NCBI GenBank assembly: GCA_963693315.1
Contig: OY856188.1
Location: 202,814,050 to 202,878,049, forward strand
Direction: 5' to 3'
Length of the DNA stretch: 64,000 nucleotides
Source: Diogma glabrata
Lineage: Eukaryota > Arthropoda > Insecta > Diptera > Cylindrotomidae
Below the pieces are notes generated by a model. It was not told the origin of the DNA. It searched no databases and saw only the letters and a list, made by a program, of their open reading frames with translations. How positions within the stretch are numbered: the stretch's first letter is position 1; the number at the start of each line of letters is the position of its first letter. Shown here piece by piece: positions 1 through 10,734 of the stretch. A program made the position numbers and the translations under genes.

Positions 1-242
1 GTAATTCTAAGAAATTAATTTTAAATTTAAATCCCGTTTTTTTCTTAAATTTTTTTGTGTTAACTTAAAAAGAAAAATTATTTTGGAAGAAGGGGTCATG
101 TTTTAAAGAAGATTATCCAAAATATTTGTTGGATTCTAAAGCTTCATTATATTCTAGAAAGTTTGCCTAAGTCAAGAATTTTAGATTTTTTGACCGAAAG
201 CTGGGATACAACTCCCCATAATCGCAATAGTTAACAAACGGG

Positions 243-606
243 CGGGCCAACTATGGCAGAGCATATATGTGGTAAATTTAGTTGACCCAAGTTTGGACCA
301 ACTATGTTTTGCCAAACATGAACCAAAGTACTCTGAAACGCTTTTGGCCAAATAATGTTTCGCCAAACTTTGTTTTCTCATACTTGGATCATACTTGGGC
401 CAACATGTTTTAGCCAAGCAATGTCTTCTCGACAGTGTACCATAGCTGGGCCAATTATGTATTGCCAAACATTGTTTACTCTTAGTTATACTATAGTTGG
501 CCGAATGAACTTTAATCATACATTGGCTTTTTGAATTTAACCATACTTGGGCCAATAATCTTTTCCCATTCCTTATATTTACCGAGTTGAGCCACACTGG
601 GACCAA
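243..606. repeat. Degenerate minisatellite with GGGCCAA / TTGCCAAAC motifs
   Basis: The stretch repeats variants of TTGGGCCAA and TTTTGCCAAAC every 25-45 bases (for example near 304-320, 350-366, 398-415, 448-473 and 553-562). A 141-codon minus-strand frame stays open through it and reads W-L-A-K/S-like repeats, but its content follows from the DNA repeat and resembles no protein family I know. I treat it as repeat DNA rather than a gene. Confidence 0.55.
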
Positions 607-610
607 TTAC

Positions 611-1064
611 AGTGTTTCCGCTGAAGATTCAGATTTAAAAAAAATGGAAAATGGAAAATCATCAATTTAAAAGAAGTGAGATTCATTGGCAAAAATATTT
701 TTGGCATAGTCAGAAGCCGAACTACAAATTTTTAATATTTTTCACAAAATGTTGTTGGAAGGCAATCAAAAGATCATTTAGCTAGAATTCATATCAGTAA
801 AAGTCAAATTCTTGCAAATTCTTGTCGTTTTTTTATAAACACTATCAGCAGCAGTGAATTAAGATGAAATCGAATCCACCATCCATCGAACAAATTTTTA
901 CACTTCTTTTCGTTTAACTTGTCAGTCAGGTAGTACAAACAATCAAACTTCGAGATAGATAGCAAAGCAATGCATAGAAAATTCTTTATCTCAACTGCAT
1001 ATAAATGACATTCCTGGAATACATTTCGTCTCGCATGGTTTCAATTGCCAAAACTTTAAAAGCA
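611..1064. other. No recognisable feature
   Basis: AT-rich sequence on the left margin of a dispersed repeat. I see no convincing coding frame, TIR or tandem structure. The 112-codon plus frame starting at 1005 runs into the dispersed repeat that follows and has no recognisable domain. Confidence 0.4.
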
Positions 1065-1185
1065 AACCATCAACATCTCAGGTACATGTTGTTGCGGTAC
1101 CAAGGGGTTAAAATGTATATGTGTGTTGTTGTGACACATACTATAATTCATATTACACAAAACCTTTTACTTAAAAAACTTTATT
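1065..1185 (+). repeat. Dispersed repeat, related copy near 54070-54190
   Basis: The segment around CATGTTGTTGCGGT and the following GACACATA-CTATAATTC is recognisably the same as 54070-54190, in the same orientation and with moderate divergence. The second copy lies inside the pogo/Tigger element at 53490-55259, so this may be a decayed piece of that family. No TIR was found here. Confidence 0.5.
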
Positions 1186-1739
1186 ATAACTATGCAATTT
1201 ATAAGAAAAATTTATATGTTTTCTGTCATAATTATTTGCCTGTACAAATTAACCAAAAAATTGCACAGTCCGTTGATGAGGCTTCTGATCGAAATGAGAA
1301 ACATATAATCATGCAGAAGATGCAGATAGACACAGCTGAGTAAAATTATCAATAATGAGAAGTCCACCAAGCCAGACACTTACTTATGGGTGCGCAAATT
1401 TATGTAAAAAATAGTATTATTCACTATTATACATGATCGAATGTCGTTGACACCGATCTTAATAGATATTAGGATTATGTCTAATGATAAGTGACTTGTT
1501 GATGCAATATTTTAATAACGGTTACATGAAACAAAAACATATTTCGGTACTCAAGTCTGGGGAAAAAACAGTAAATTCGTTTCAGTTTATTTAGGGGTGA
1601 TTCGCAACTGTTTACTAACAAAATAGTAACACTACAAATTTGAATGTTACAATCTTGAATGCATTAACTATATGCACGGCTACACCCCCACTATATCTAA
1701 ACTTCTCTTGTTTGATAATCAGGGGGGGTACAGGAAAAT

Positions 1740-2085
1740 AAACACTCGTTTTTGGCAATATCTTAAAAAAACTTAGCAGCCGAAAATTTTTGATCTTTTT
1801 CGATTTTTCTAAACCAAACTCGATCCCTTAAAAAAACTTTTGTTTTACTATCTCCTTATCTATATCCATTCATTGTCCATAAAATATAGATAAAAACATA
1901 TATTTGGATTTTTTTGTTATTAGCAGGCATGGTAAAACACATTTAAAAACTGAAGAAAATTTCAAGTTGATAGCACTTTTAGTTTGTGTGTAAATCGATT
2001 ATGTAGAAATTCGGACGGACACCGAAGTCTCACCAATAGGGTACCGTTTTTACTTTTTCAAAGTACGGAACCCTAAAAATACACC
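1740..2085. repeat. Dispersed repeat, inverted relative at 41030-41180; ends in CGGAACCCTAAA
   Basis: CACTCGTTTTTGGCAATA and the following stretch to about 1855 are the reverse complement of 41030-41180, with moderate divergence. The right part, with CACCAATAGGG...GTACGGAACCCTAAA, matches in reverse the TTTTTAGGGTTCCGTTTTTTATAACCCTATTGG stretch near 10735-10770. I take it to be a member of one widespread non-coding repeat family in this genome. Confidence 0.55.
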
Positions 2086-2179
2086 TTATTTTACAATTTT
2101 TTTAAAGTGCAACGTTAAGTTTAAGTTTAACATGCATGAAAAATGAAAATTCTGCCAATCCGATGTAACTTTGATATTA

Positions 2180-2800
2180 AATTGCTCAAGAACGGCTCAG
2201 TGTTGCCAGATCGCGGGATTTTTTCCCGTTTGCGGAATATTTCATATAAAACGGGTAAACACTTGGAAAGTGCGGGATTTTTCACATTTAATAGTAGAAG
2301 CGTTTTAAATTAAAACTTATTTGGAAATGGTTGCACCAACCAATTTTTTTACCAGGCTTCAGAAAGATGTCGATCACCTGATCGAATTTTACTTAAATGC
2401 ATCTGCCATCTATCGGCTTTAGTATTGTCAAATCCGCGATGGAATTTCAGCCTTCTGATGTTGAAATATTTCTTAGGGAGAAAAGGACGTTTCGAAAACC
2501 CCAAAGCACCACCATGGGCCATTAACATAATTGTACTGGATGACATAATTTTACTTCGGACAATAAATGACTGCCATTCATAAAAATGAGCCATAAAAAA
2601 ACAGCAATGACCTATACAATGTTGTACGCATTTGGCCCAGTAACAGACCAATAATGATGATCAGTATATGCAGCAATGACCGAGTCCCGGCGACTGGGAC
2701 ATTAAAAAAATATAAAATAGGCAAATTTAAATAAATTTAATACAAAACAATTAATAATTTAAAAAAATTTAAAACTTTACGAACCTCAAACCTAATCAAT
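2180..2800. other. Possible hAT end and an unassigned antisense frame
   Basis: CAGTGTTGCCAGAT at about 2198 followed by GCGGGATTTTTTCCCG resembles the start of hAT-like elements, but I find no partner end in the window. From 2651 to 2349 a 100-codon minus frame is open and less AT-rich than its surroundings. I recognise no family in it and do not call it a gene. Confidence 0.3.
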
Positions 2801-2807
2801 ATTTTCA

Positions 2808-3149
2808 TTGTCTTTCAGCGGAGTAGCGATAACTAAACTAGGTGAAATTTTTCAAATATGTAATAGTTCTAAAATGAATTTTGCTCTAGTGAATTTTAAA
2901 AACCAAATAATAGGCTGGCTCTTGGCTCAGTGCTTGGTTGTATTTAAATTGGACCCTGCTTGGGATGTTATAAATTTTAATCAAAATAATTTCATGCATG
3001 AAGATGTTATGTGCAAACTGCAAACATCATACATTTTCATGTGGCATAAAAAAATTCAAAAGCTATTATTAGCCGCAGGCATATCAAATCAGAGCAAGCT
3101 TGAAGCCTACAACAAAATAAACAGCATTAAAAAAATTTACCGGAAGTAA
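2808..3149 (+). CDS. Unidentified exon-like ORF, 110 codons
   Basis: An open frame of about 110 codons ends at a TAA at 3147-3149. There is no upstream ATG in frame; instead the frame begins just after a good splice-acceptor sequence (ATTTTCATTGTCTTTCAG, ending at 2818), so an exon reading from about 2819 is a better guess than a whole gene. The product would begin SGVAITKLGEIFQIC and contain WLLAQCLVVFKLDPAWDVI. It has a lysine-rich tail and no signal peptide. I recognise no family. It could be the last exon of a host gene or a transposon protein; composition and frame length favour real coding sequence, past or present. Confidence 0.35.
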   Translation: MSFSGVAITKLGEIFQICNSSKMNFALVNFKNQIIGWLLAQCLVVFKLDPAWDVINFNQNNFMHEDVMCKLQTSYIFMWHKKIQKLLLAAGISNQSKLEAYNKINSIKKIYRK

Positions 3150-3208
3150 TAAACCTAAAATTGTAGTTTACAATTACTATAGAAATCTTATTTGAACTTT
3201 TTATATCA

Positions 3209-4267
3209 GGGTAGTTCTACAAACATAGGAATTTTGGACGGCTCTGCTTATTTCGTATATTAATATGAAAAAAAAATTTTGTTTTCGCATGAAATTTGTA
3301 AACCTTAACTATGTCTAGCTGGTCACCCAAAATAAACCTGTTTCGAAATATACGTCTTAGAAAAAAAATTATTCAAAACGTCAAATTATCAGTCCGCTGG
3401 CGTGTCCCACCTTGAAATTCAAAGCTGGTAAACTAAATAATCAATTTCTTTGGTATTTTTTGTAAAATAATGATAATCAATGATTCTAAGTGTGTAGAGA
3501 CAAATTTACTCTGTATTAATAATTTTGAATAATGATGCTTTAATAATGTGTAAATAATCATAACATAACTCTATATTTCATATTAGATATATCCTATTAA
3601 AGTTTGTCCCACCAATTTGTTATTATTCTCCTGTCCAATCAAAACACATTGAAAATATTGGAAATTCATATTTCTATCAAGTTATCGCTCGTCACAGGAA
3701 TTAATTAAAGTTCAATAAATATAATATTGCAAGTGTTTTACTTAGTCCGAGGTTTTATCATTCAAAACAGTCATCATTACTAGCAAGATTGTGTGTTGTC
3801 CAGTCAAATTATCAGTCCCCTGGCAAGCATTTTCGTAAAAAGTATTTTAATTACAGGAAATTTTGTAATTTTATACGTCGTGAATATGTATTGCCTTGGT
3901 ATAAAATCCGTTTATTTTTTTTTTTTAGACGTAATTTTGTCATTTTTAAGCGAAATACTGATAAATTATCAGTCCCCTGTTCTCAGTCCCCTGGAAGATT
4001 TAAAAGCGGGCAGACTTAGATAAATGTTTATTTCGTATTTTGAGATAATATTGAGACAATTTTGAGTTAATTTAGGATTAAGAAGAATATTTTTTAATTT
4101 TGACTCTTATATTTTTGTGTTTTTTTTTTTTGTTTTGACTGGCCACATTCAGAAACGTTGAAAGAACGTCATCAACTTTAACTAAAACTAGTTGCCAGAA
4201 CTTATACGCAAAAAACATGTCGTGCCGTAATTAGCTCCATTTTCTTCCTTCGTGTGTAGAACTACCC
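3209..4267. mobile_element. TIR DNA element with 4-bp TSD, superfamily unknown
   Basis: The left end GGGTAGTTCTACAAAC and the right end (reverse complement) GGGTAGTTCTACACAC form a 16-bp TIR with one mismatch. The 4-bp sequence ATCA flanks both ends (3205-3208 and 4268-4271). The interior is AT-rich and repeats the motif AAATTATCAGTCCCCTGG at about 3385 (variant), 3806 and 3963, the last partly duplicated. Two overlapping 76-codon frames at 3789-4023 fall in this repeat and look non-coding. The element is probably non-autonomous. Confidence 0.65.
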
Positions 4268-4271
4268 ATCA

Positions 4272-4996
4272 ATTTTTATCAAAATCTCATCAGTCGAAGT
4301 TTTTTAAGTTAAAATTTTAAACTTGTCTCAACCTCACCTTTGTTGGTAAAAACTTTATGTGAGTCTTTTACTTCTTAAATACTAGAATATAAACATTATT
4401 TTTGCTCACAAAGAATTTTAATATATAGCCTAACTATTACACCGAAACCTGTTTTGTGCGGTGAATAGGTACCGCATAAAATAAATCGCATAACAGACAT
4501 ACTACAAACATTAGTTGACAGAAAATTCAAAGTAAGGCATTCAAAAGTAGCGACATTCAAAATTCTTCTTCGATCTACTGGGGTAGCTACTTGGATAGGA
4601 TCACCAAATTAATTGATGCAATGTATGAGATGCTTAAGAAATATTGTGGAAAATTAGCTACACATCGCGCAAATCACTGGCGTCTACAATCGTCGGCTCG
4701 AGGGCATCAAGGAGGTTCAAATGATTTGGTGAGCTTTGAAGCAACACCGACATTTCATACAGTGTCGAGGGATTAATTGACAAAAGTCACAAATTATTTA
4801 AAGTCACGAGCCAAGCGGGCTGTCAGGGATAGGTCTCCTCGAAAGGGATGGAAAAGTGACGTGAATCGTTCTCAAAATCAAAATCTGAAACGACTTTAAT
4901 TTCTACTTTTGAGGCAGCTAAAAGTTTTGGGATCGTATGGAAACATTCAATTTAGTAATCTTTTGAAAAGCAGGAGATTAAATTCACTGTATCGAC
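4272..4996. other. No recognisable feature
   Basis: Sequence between two TIR elements. A 61-codon frame at 4591-4776 has a plausible amino-acid mix but no family resemblance. No repeats or TIRs were noted. Confidence 0.4.
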
Positions 4997-5064
4997 TACC
5001 CGACTGGAAATTAGTTCAGGGAACCCGGATTATGATCAGATCCGGATCAGATTTTCCGTAATAC

Positions 5065-5462
5065 GGCTATCTGATCAGTTCCTGATCAGCGTACAGTACC
5101 GTTTCCCTTGATCCGGCCATCTGATCAGTTCCTGATCAGCGTACAGTACCGTTTCCCTTGATCCGGCCATCTGATCAGTTTTGGATCAGCGTACAGTACC
5201 GTTTCCCTTGATCCGGCTATCTGATCAGTTCCGGATCAGCATACAGTACCGTTTCCCTTGATCTGGCTATCTGATCAGTTACTGATCAGCTTGCAGTACC
5301 GTTTCCCTTGATCCGGCCATCTGATCAGTTCCGGATCAGCGTACAGTACCGTTTCCCTTGATCCGGCTATCTGATCAGTTCCGGATCAGCGTACAGTACC
5401 GTTTCCCTTGATCCGGCTATCTGATCAGTTACTGATCAGCGTGCAGTACTTTATCCGGTGAT
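5065..5462. repeat. Tandem array, 50-bp unit, about 8 copies
   Basis: The unit contains CTGATCAGTTCCTGATCAG, then CGTACAGTACC, then GTTTCCCTTGATCCGG, repeated at exact 50-base spacing with a few substitutions per unit. Each unit contains a short palindromic CTGATCAG and an imperfect GATCAGTTCCTGATC dyad. The array lies directly inside the left TIR of the element, a place where subterminal transposase-binding repeats are commonly found. Confidence 0.9.
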
Positions 5463-6013
5463 CCAGTCATACGATCAGTTTCTGATCGAAAAAACTCATC
5501 TTATTCGATGTCCTAAGTTGGATAATAATACAAATTTAGTTTTTTACCTGATCCATTATGTATATAATATTGCTCATTAAACAATAAATTCGTTATTTGG
5601 TATAACTGAATTATCTTTTTAGGGTGAAATCTCACTTTTTAACACGTAATGTCAAATAATAAATTGATCTGAGAGCAAAAAATGTCAGAACAATGTTTTG
5701 GCAAAAAGAATTTGACATATATATAATTGTTATTTCTGTGTTACCTTAGTTACATTATTATTATTGTCGGAATAAATTTGAAATGTTTAGGTCTATATAG
5801 TTTTAAAATAACTACAGTATTGATAAATTGAAATGCTGTGAAATTGAATTTTTATGAATAAAAAGGAATCATTTTTATGTTATTTTAAAAAAATAATAAA
5901 AATGTAATAAAAATAAATAGTGGTCAGTCTGTGAATCGAACCCTCGAACGTCCTAAACTTAAGCATCAACATAATATTCATAAATAAATTGATGTAAATA
6001 ATTATTTAGATAG

Positions 6014-6072
6014 ACGAATGGTTAATGCTGCTGCCTTGTACACAGATGTCTGGGGATCGAATGCGGGTTAAG
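6014..6072 (+). tRNA. tRNA-like relic (probably SINE or tRNA pseudogene)
   Basis: The stretch reads like the middle of a tRNA: AATGGTTAATGCTG resembles a D arm and A box, GCCTTGTACACAG an anticodon arm, and GGGGATCGAATGCGGG a T arm with a B-box-like GATCGAAT. I cannot pair a full acceptor stem. About 80 bases upstream, GAATCGAACCC is a B-box word on the other strand. A degraded tRNA-derived SINE is more likely than a working tRNA gene. Confidence 0.35.
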
Positions 6073-6499
6073 TCCAAAATAAATATTAATAATAAATATC
6101 ATTTTATCTTTACAGGGCCCTTCTTAACCGCTGTTAATCCATTGCCGTGTATAAAATTCTCTCACCCTGAATTGATAAAAAAACGATTAATAATTGCAAA
6201 AAACTAAATTTTTTTCATTTTTTTGGTGAGACAAGATGGTAGCATAATAGTAGCATAACAGCGCAAAATGTTTTACATGCTTTTAAGTAGATTTTACTTA
6301 GTCAATTTTGTTTAGTTCAATTCGTACGCCATTTTCAGTTAAATTTACATATACTTTACGTTAAATAAGCTATCTTTTTTTCTGAGTGTTTAAATTTATA
6401 AGCATTTGAAGTGTACTTGAAATTATGAACAAAATTAAGGAAAAATTGTAATATTTTTTTCATTTATTTAATGTCAAATTACTATTTAAGAACAAAATT

Positions 6500-6720
6500 A
6501 ATTCTAAACCTTTGAACGGATCTGGTATGGATCTCTTGAGCAGACCGGACATGAAACTGTTGAATGGATCCGGCATGGATCTTTAAGATAGATCCGGAAT
6601 AGATCTTTGAAATGGATCCGGAATGGATCTTTGAAATGGATCCGGAATGGATCTTTGAAATGTATCCGGCATGGATCATTTAAACGGATCCTGTACGGAT
6701 CCTGTACGGCGTGACGATTT
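6500..6720. repeat. Tandem array, 24-bp unit (GGATCTTTGAAATGGATCCGGAAT)
   Basis: Roughly nine diverging 24-bp units with the words GGATC, CCGG and TTTGAAAT. In the minus strand this gives an eight-residue protein repeat (S-I-S-K-I-H-S-G), but no start, family or flanking coding sequence supports a protein. The array lies inside the right end of the TIR element, mirroring the 50-bp array at the left end. Confidence 0.8.
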
Positions 6721-6819
6721 TTCATCATGTCCGGATCAGGAGGCCTGATTCATCCCTGATCAGTCTTCAGGCAATCCTGATCCGGATCGGACCCTATACT
6801 GATCTAATTTCTAGTCGGG

Positions 6820-7155
6820 TAGAAGAAAAAGAAAGACAAAGAATACTTGTAGATTGGTGAAGGGTAAAAAAGACTAGCAATAGCTTACCTCTAGGATGCC
6901 TCGCTTCACATAAACATTTAACAGCAGGCTACCAGGCAACTGCTTATATACTACTCCGTTTAGTTCTAGACAATTCGAGGTCACTTTCTAGAAACCTTGA
7001 GAAAATAATAGAATATTCGATTAATTTACGTTATGCTGATTTGATTCATAAAATCATTCAATTTTATTCATTGTCGACCCAAGTTCTACGAAATACAACA
7101 ACAACACTTCATTTCATTAATTTGTTGTAGTATTTTGATTTGATTTTCCTGGAAG
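6820..7155 (-). promoter_or_regulatory. LTR-like promoter module, copy C
   Basis: Reading leftward, this segment matches the first third of the LTR-like sequence at 17494-18095: ACAACAAATTAATGAAATGAA, then GAATATTC, then TTTCTAGAAAGTGACCTCGAAT, then a TATA box (TATATAAG, about 6943-6951). After the TATA box it departs from the other copies and reaches a good splice-donor word, AG|GTAAGC, at about 6889-6882. It could be a solo promoter fragment with a short first exon read toward the left. GAATATTC and TTCTAGAA are heat-shock-element half-site pairs. Confidence 0.45.
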
Positions 7156-9553
7156 TTACCGTAATCGTCTAGATTTTTCTTAAATGGTCTAGATTTTTCT
7201 GTGATCGAAACAATATAAACGAAACCACACACAACGTCATGCAACTATTAAGGCGAAATTAAATTAAATTGTTTATTATTTATATGAAATTCTATGTCGA
7301 AGAGGCTTAAGTAAGGGGGAGTTCTATCATCATTATTTTATTAGTATATATTAATCTAAACCACCAGTAAAATAGAGGTGGATTTTTTTTGAAGGAGGGT
7401 GATGTAGTGCACAAACAAATACATATTATAGCTTGCTTAAATAACCGAATTGACAAAAATAAACAATATAATCATTTGGCTCACTTTGAATGCTGAAACT
7501 GTATATCTTTCTTTAATATTTTTATCTAACCTTCATTTTCTTTTATTCACTAATCTATGAAATCTATCTTTTTAAATTTAACTCCACTTTCAATCCAGAC
7601 AATTTTCATAACATTCAAATCGTTAAATAAATATTTTGTTTGTCTTAACGACCATTTTACTGTTAAAATACAAATAAACAATTTCAGAATAAAAAAAAAA
7701 TCTTATTCTTACATTATTCTTAATAAGACTAAATATAAGTTTTATTATTTTTTTTATTCGTACGACAAGCATTAAAGAATGAATAGCTTTTGAAAATAAA
7801 AGTTTCAAGTGGTTTTGAATTTATTTTCACTGGTTTCAAGTTTTTCAACTTACAAATGTTGATTGATAAGTACATCGTTTGGTTAAAGGTAGGAATAAGA
7901 AAAATAAATTTACTTATCAACTCATAACTACATAGATAACTTTCATTCTTTTAGTTCGGACTTCTGAGATCAAATGTTATTCTAATAAAAATTTTATTAT
8001 TCAAACAAATAATGGTCTTGTGTTAAATAGCCATATATTTTTTTATCACAAAATTAGATTAAACCTTTCACCCTTTCTTACAACAATAAAAACCAAAAAT
8101 AAAAAATAGAAATCTTAAGTAGTTTTTTATGGTTAATTATAATGTAAAAAAAAATTTGTATATAGTAAATTGAACGCTAGAAATTTTCTCACATATTGAT
8201 AGATTTTATTTTTATTTAAAATATTTTTAAATCAAAATGAAAGGGAAAAACTATTGTATTGGAAAAATTTTGATTATTAATGAAAACGTTGATCTTCGAT
8301 CTTCATTGTATAAATTTTATAATATTTATTTATTATCTTTTAATTATCTTTTAGTTGAACAACCGTTTCCTTTGTTGATAAGTTTTGAAATGATTTATGG
8401 TGTATTTTGATACGATGCATGCATGGCAATCAGAAAGTGATATTTGAAACAAAATTATGAAATAATAAAATTTATAGGGAAATTATTGAAAGTTTAGGCA
8501 CAAAGTTTGACTCAGATTTCAACTAGATGTGCTTTATTTTCAGTACAAACATAGGAATGATATGAAAGTTTCATGTTTCGTGTTTCCTGTTTATTGTTGG
8601 AAGTTTAAGATTCTATACTTAAGGTTCTATACGTACATTGCTCTAAGTATAAGTTGTCTATTGTCGGTTAAGCAATGTGAGGGAAGACGTTATGTAGCGG
8701 ACAGTATAATCAATTTACAATCATTTTAGCCTATATACATATAACCTATATCAACGAAATTAAGGCAATATCGTGGTACGCTAAATGAATACCAAACTAC
8801 TGGAGATCTAGCGATTGGCAAGTGTACACGTTACTTACGATAAGTGGATATACGCGCAGACAGAACTTTATTTTCTCCACTAATCTACTGTTTTAAACAA
8901 GCAAAGTGTAAACAAATTAATTCATCGATTGAGTTCGAAATTTTGGATGAGAATCGTGTCATGAGGTTTATTCTCCCAAACTCTGAAGATGATGACTTAA
9001 CTTTTAAAAATGCTAACCGACGGGACAAATTCACAACTAAAACAAATACCACAAAGCCTTTTAAGTTTTAAGTCAAATTGCAGTACAATTCGGCAAATTA
9101 GATAATCCCGGACGCAGAAAAAGCGGCAAAAAAGACGGAGATCTCTGGAAGAATCTATAGCGGCTAATAAAGCGAGAGTGTAGAAACCAATAACCAAGGT
9201 TTAAAACTAGGTTTAAGTGATCAGTTTGTCGTAACTTCGATTAATAAATCAAAGGAGGATAAAATCACACCTCCAAAACAGTATAAATGTGGGCAGTGGG
9301 AGAGGTACTAAACCATTTATTTCTTAAAATTGTTATAGTAGGAAAATTAGAAATGTTCTAATTTGTAGAGATAAGGGTTGTTATTTTGATATTTTATTAT
9401 TTTAATCATTGAATATTTTAACTTCAATTTATTATTCGATCTCTTTTTAATATTTTATGTTTTTATTTTTCATTAAACCAGTTAAACTTTTTTTTTTGTT
9501 ATTTTAACATATAAAAATAACAAAACAAATAAATTACATCTCAAATATACTAT
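7156..9553. other. AT-rich DNA, no gene recognised
   Basis: About 2.4 kb of very AT-rich sequence with several short open frames in all registers (7557-7920, 8529-8729), none with a recognisable domain. A frame at 8844-9071 has a more balanced composition, and the plus sequence after it (to about 9185) is also somewhat coding-like, but I cannot assign it. No TIRs or tandem repeats were seen. Confidence 0.4.
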
Positions 9554-10182
9554 TGTTACGTTTTTCAACCTTACTTCGAAGTGGCCTTACTCTCAATTCG
9601 ATAAACGTAATTCCGAAATCTCTTTCTGTATTCGATTACTGATTAGTAAGGAAAGACACCCAGGTTTTATTCAATATTCCACAATTTTTTTGTTACACAG
9701 GCACAGCAACAGGAAAACAATATTGCTATCTAGAATATTCTTCCAACAGCTTCCCAACGGTTTATTGTAGAAATTTCCAGTACACAGCGTCAAAAATAAT
9801 ACACAAAATAATTCTACTTAATAACACTTGAAACTTTCTTTGCAAAAACTAATTTAAAAATAACTTCTATTTACACGATTTTATATGCACGGTACAACGT
9901 TTCGTTTACAAAAAATTGATTTCACTTAAAGTATCGCAATCTAATTTAAATTAACTTTACTCATCGCAAGTCTAAAATAAAACTTATCTAATTCTACAAG
10001 AGGAAATTCCTTTTATACAATTCTAAATAATTTCTCGATTATTCGAGGTCACTTTCTTTACGAAGAAATCTCGAGAAAACCCTAAGAATATTCCATAACA
10101 TTATTTTACCTAATATGTTGATTTGATTCATAAAATCATTAAATTTTATTTCATGTTGATCCTTGTTCCAAGAATCGAATGT
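9554..10182 (-). mobile_element. LTR-like sequence, copy A (inverted relative to copy B)
   Basis: Read on the minus strand, this is the diverged counterpart of 17494-18095. It has GGAATATTC and a TTTTCTCGAG run, then GTGACCTCGAAT, a TATA box (TATAAAAG, about 10010-10017), AATTTCTACAATAAACCGTTGG, and an end in TTCGAAGTAAGGTTGAAAAACGTAACA. Ending in ...TAACA fits an LTR end. No internal retrotransposon region is attached, so it is a solo LTR or fragment. Copies A and B form an inverted pair about 8 kb apart. Confidence 0.6.
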
Positions 10183-10299
10183 GACCTTTTTTGAAATTTT
10201 TGAAACATTTTATATCGAAAATTGAAGTTAATGTTTCAAAAATTTTAAATATTGAAAAAACAACAAACAATTTTTTTCGGCAAACGGCTGTAAAATTTA

Positions 10300-10465
10300 A
10301 TTTTACTGCCGCTACAGAAGGTTAAAGTCTTACTTTTTTTACGTATAATTAAAGCGACTCTAAAGTAACGCCACGTTTTACAATATTTAACAGTGGCATT
10401 AAAGTGACGCCATTTCGTTTTCATTTTTTACGGCGGCTGTAAAGTAACATATTTGAATGGAGATG
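10300..10465. repeat. Dispersed repeat with ACGGCGGC-TGTAAAGTAAC words
   Basis: The segment alternates short words such as TTTACGGCGGCTGTAAAGTAAC and AAGTGACGCCATTTCGTTTTC. The same vocabulary (TTTTACGGCGGCAGCAAA, GGCGGCAGTAAAG) recurs at 34500-34605. I read these as two members of an unnamed repeat. Confidence 0.4.
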
Positions 10466-10734
10466 ATGAGTTTGTTCAAAAGAGCGACCGCTAAACTATA
10501 GACTCAACACAAAAAATATTACTTTAGCTCCTAAATAAATAATGTTTTATCGTAATAAAATATCGTAATTATATTTTATCGTAATCGATAGCGTGTCTGC
10601 CCTGCCTAAGGATTGTTTGATTGAGAAAATTTTCAATTGCTTCTTTACTTACTTGAGTTTAATTGATCTCAAAAATCCCCATTAAATTTTAAATATTATT
10701 TTGTTAGATTAAGCAGTTTTTTTAAAAAAAAATT

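Larger units (their letters stand above)
4997..6819. mobile_element. TIR DNA element carrying two tandem arrays
   Basis: The left end CTACCCGACTGGAAATTAG and the reverse complement of the right end CTACCCGACTAGAAATTAG differ at one position, and similarity continues into TCAG. If the element proper starts at CCCGACT, a TA dinucleotide flanks both ends, which would suit a Tc1/mariner-type target; no longer TSD is visible. Inside are a 50-bp tandem array next to the left end, a 24-bp array next to the right end (both rich in GATC / CCGGATC words) and a tRNA-like stretch in the middle. No transposase remnant was seen, so it is non-autonomous. Confidence 0.6.

Noticed and set aside
181..606. 141-codon minus-strand ORF as a gene
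   Set aside because: The frame is produced by a GGGCCAA/TTGCCAAAC minisatellite. No domain is recognised and the frame has no start context.
5065..5462. CRISPR-like array, because of regular 50-base repeats
   Set aside because: Units are contiguous and similar throughout with no unique spacers, in an animal-type genome and beside a transposon end. It is a tandem array.
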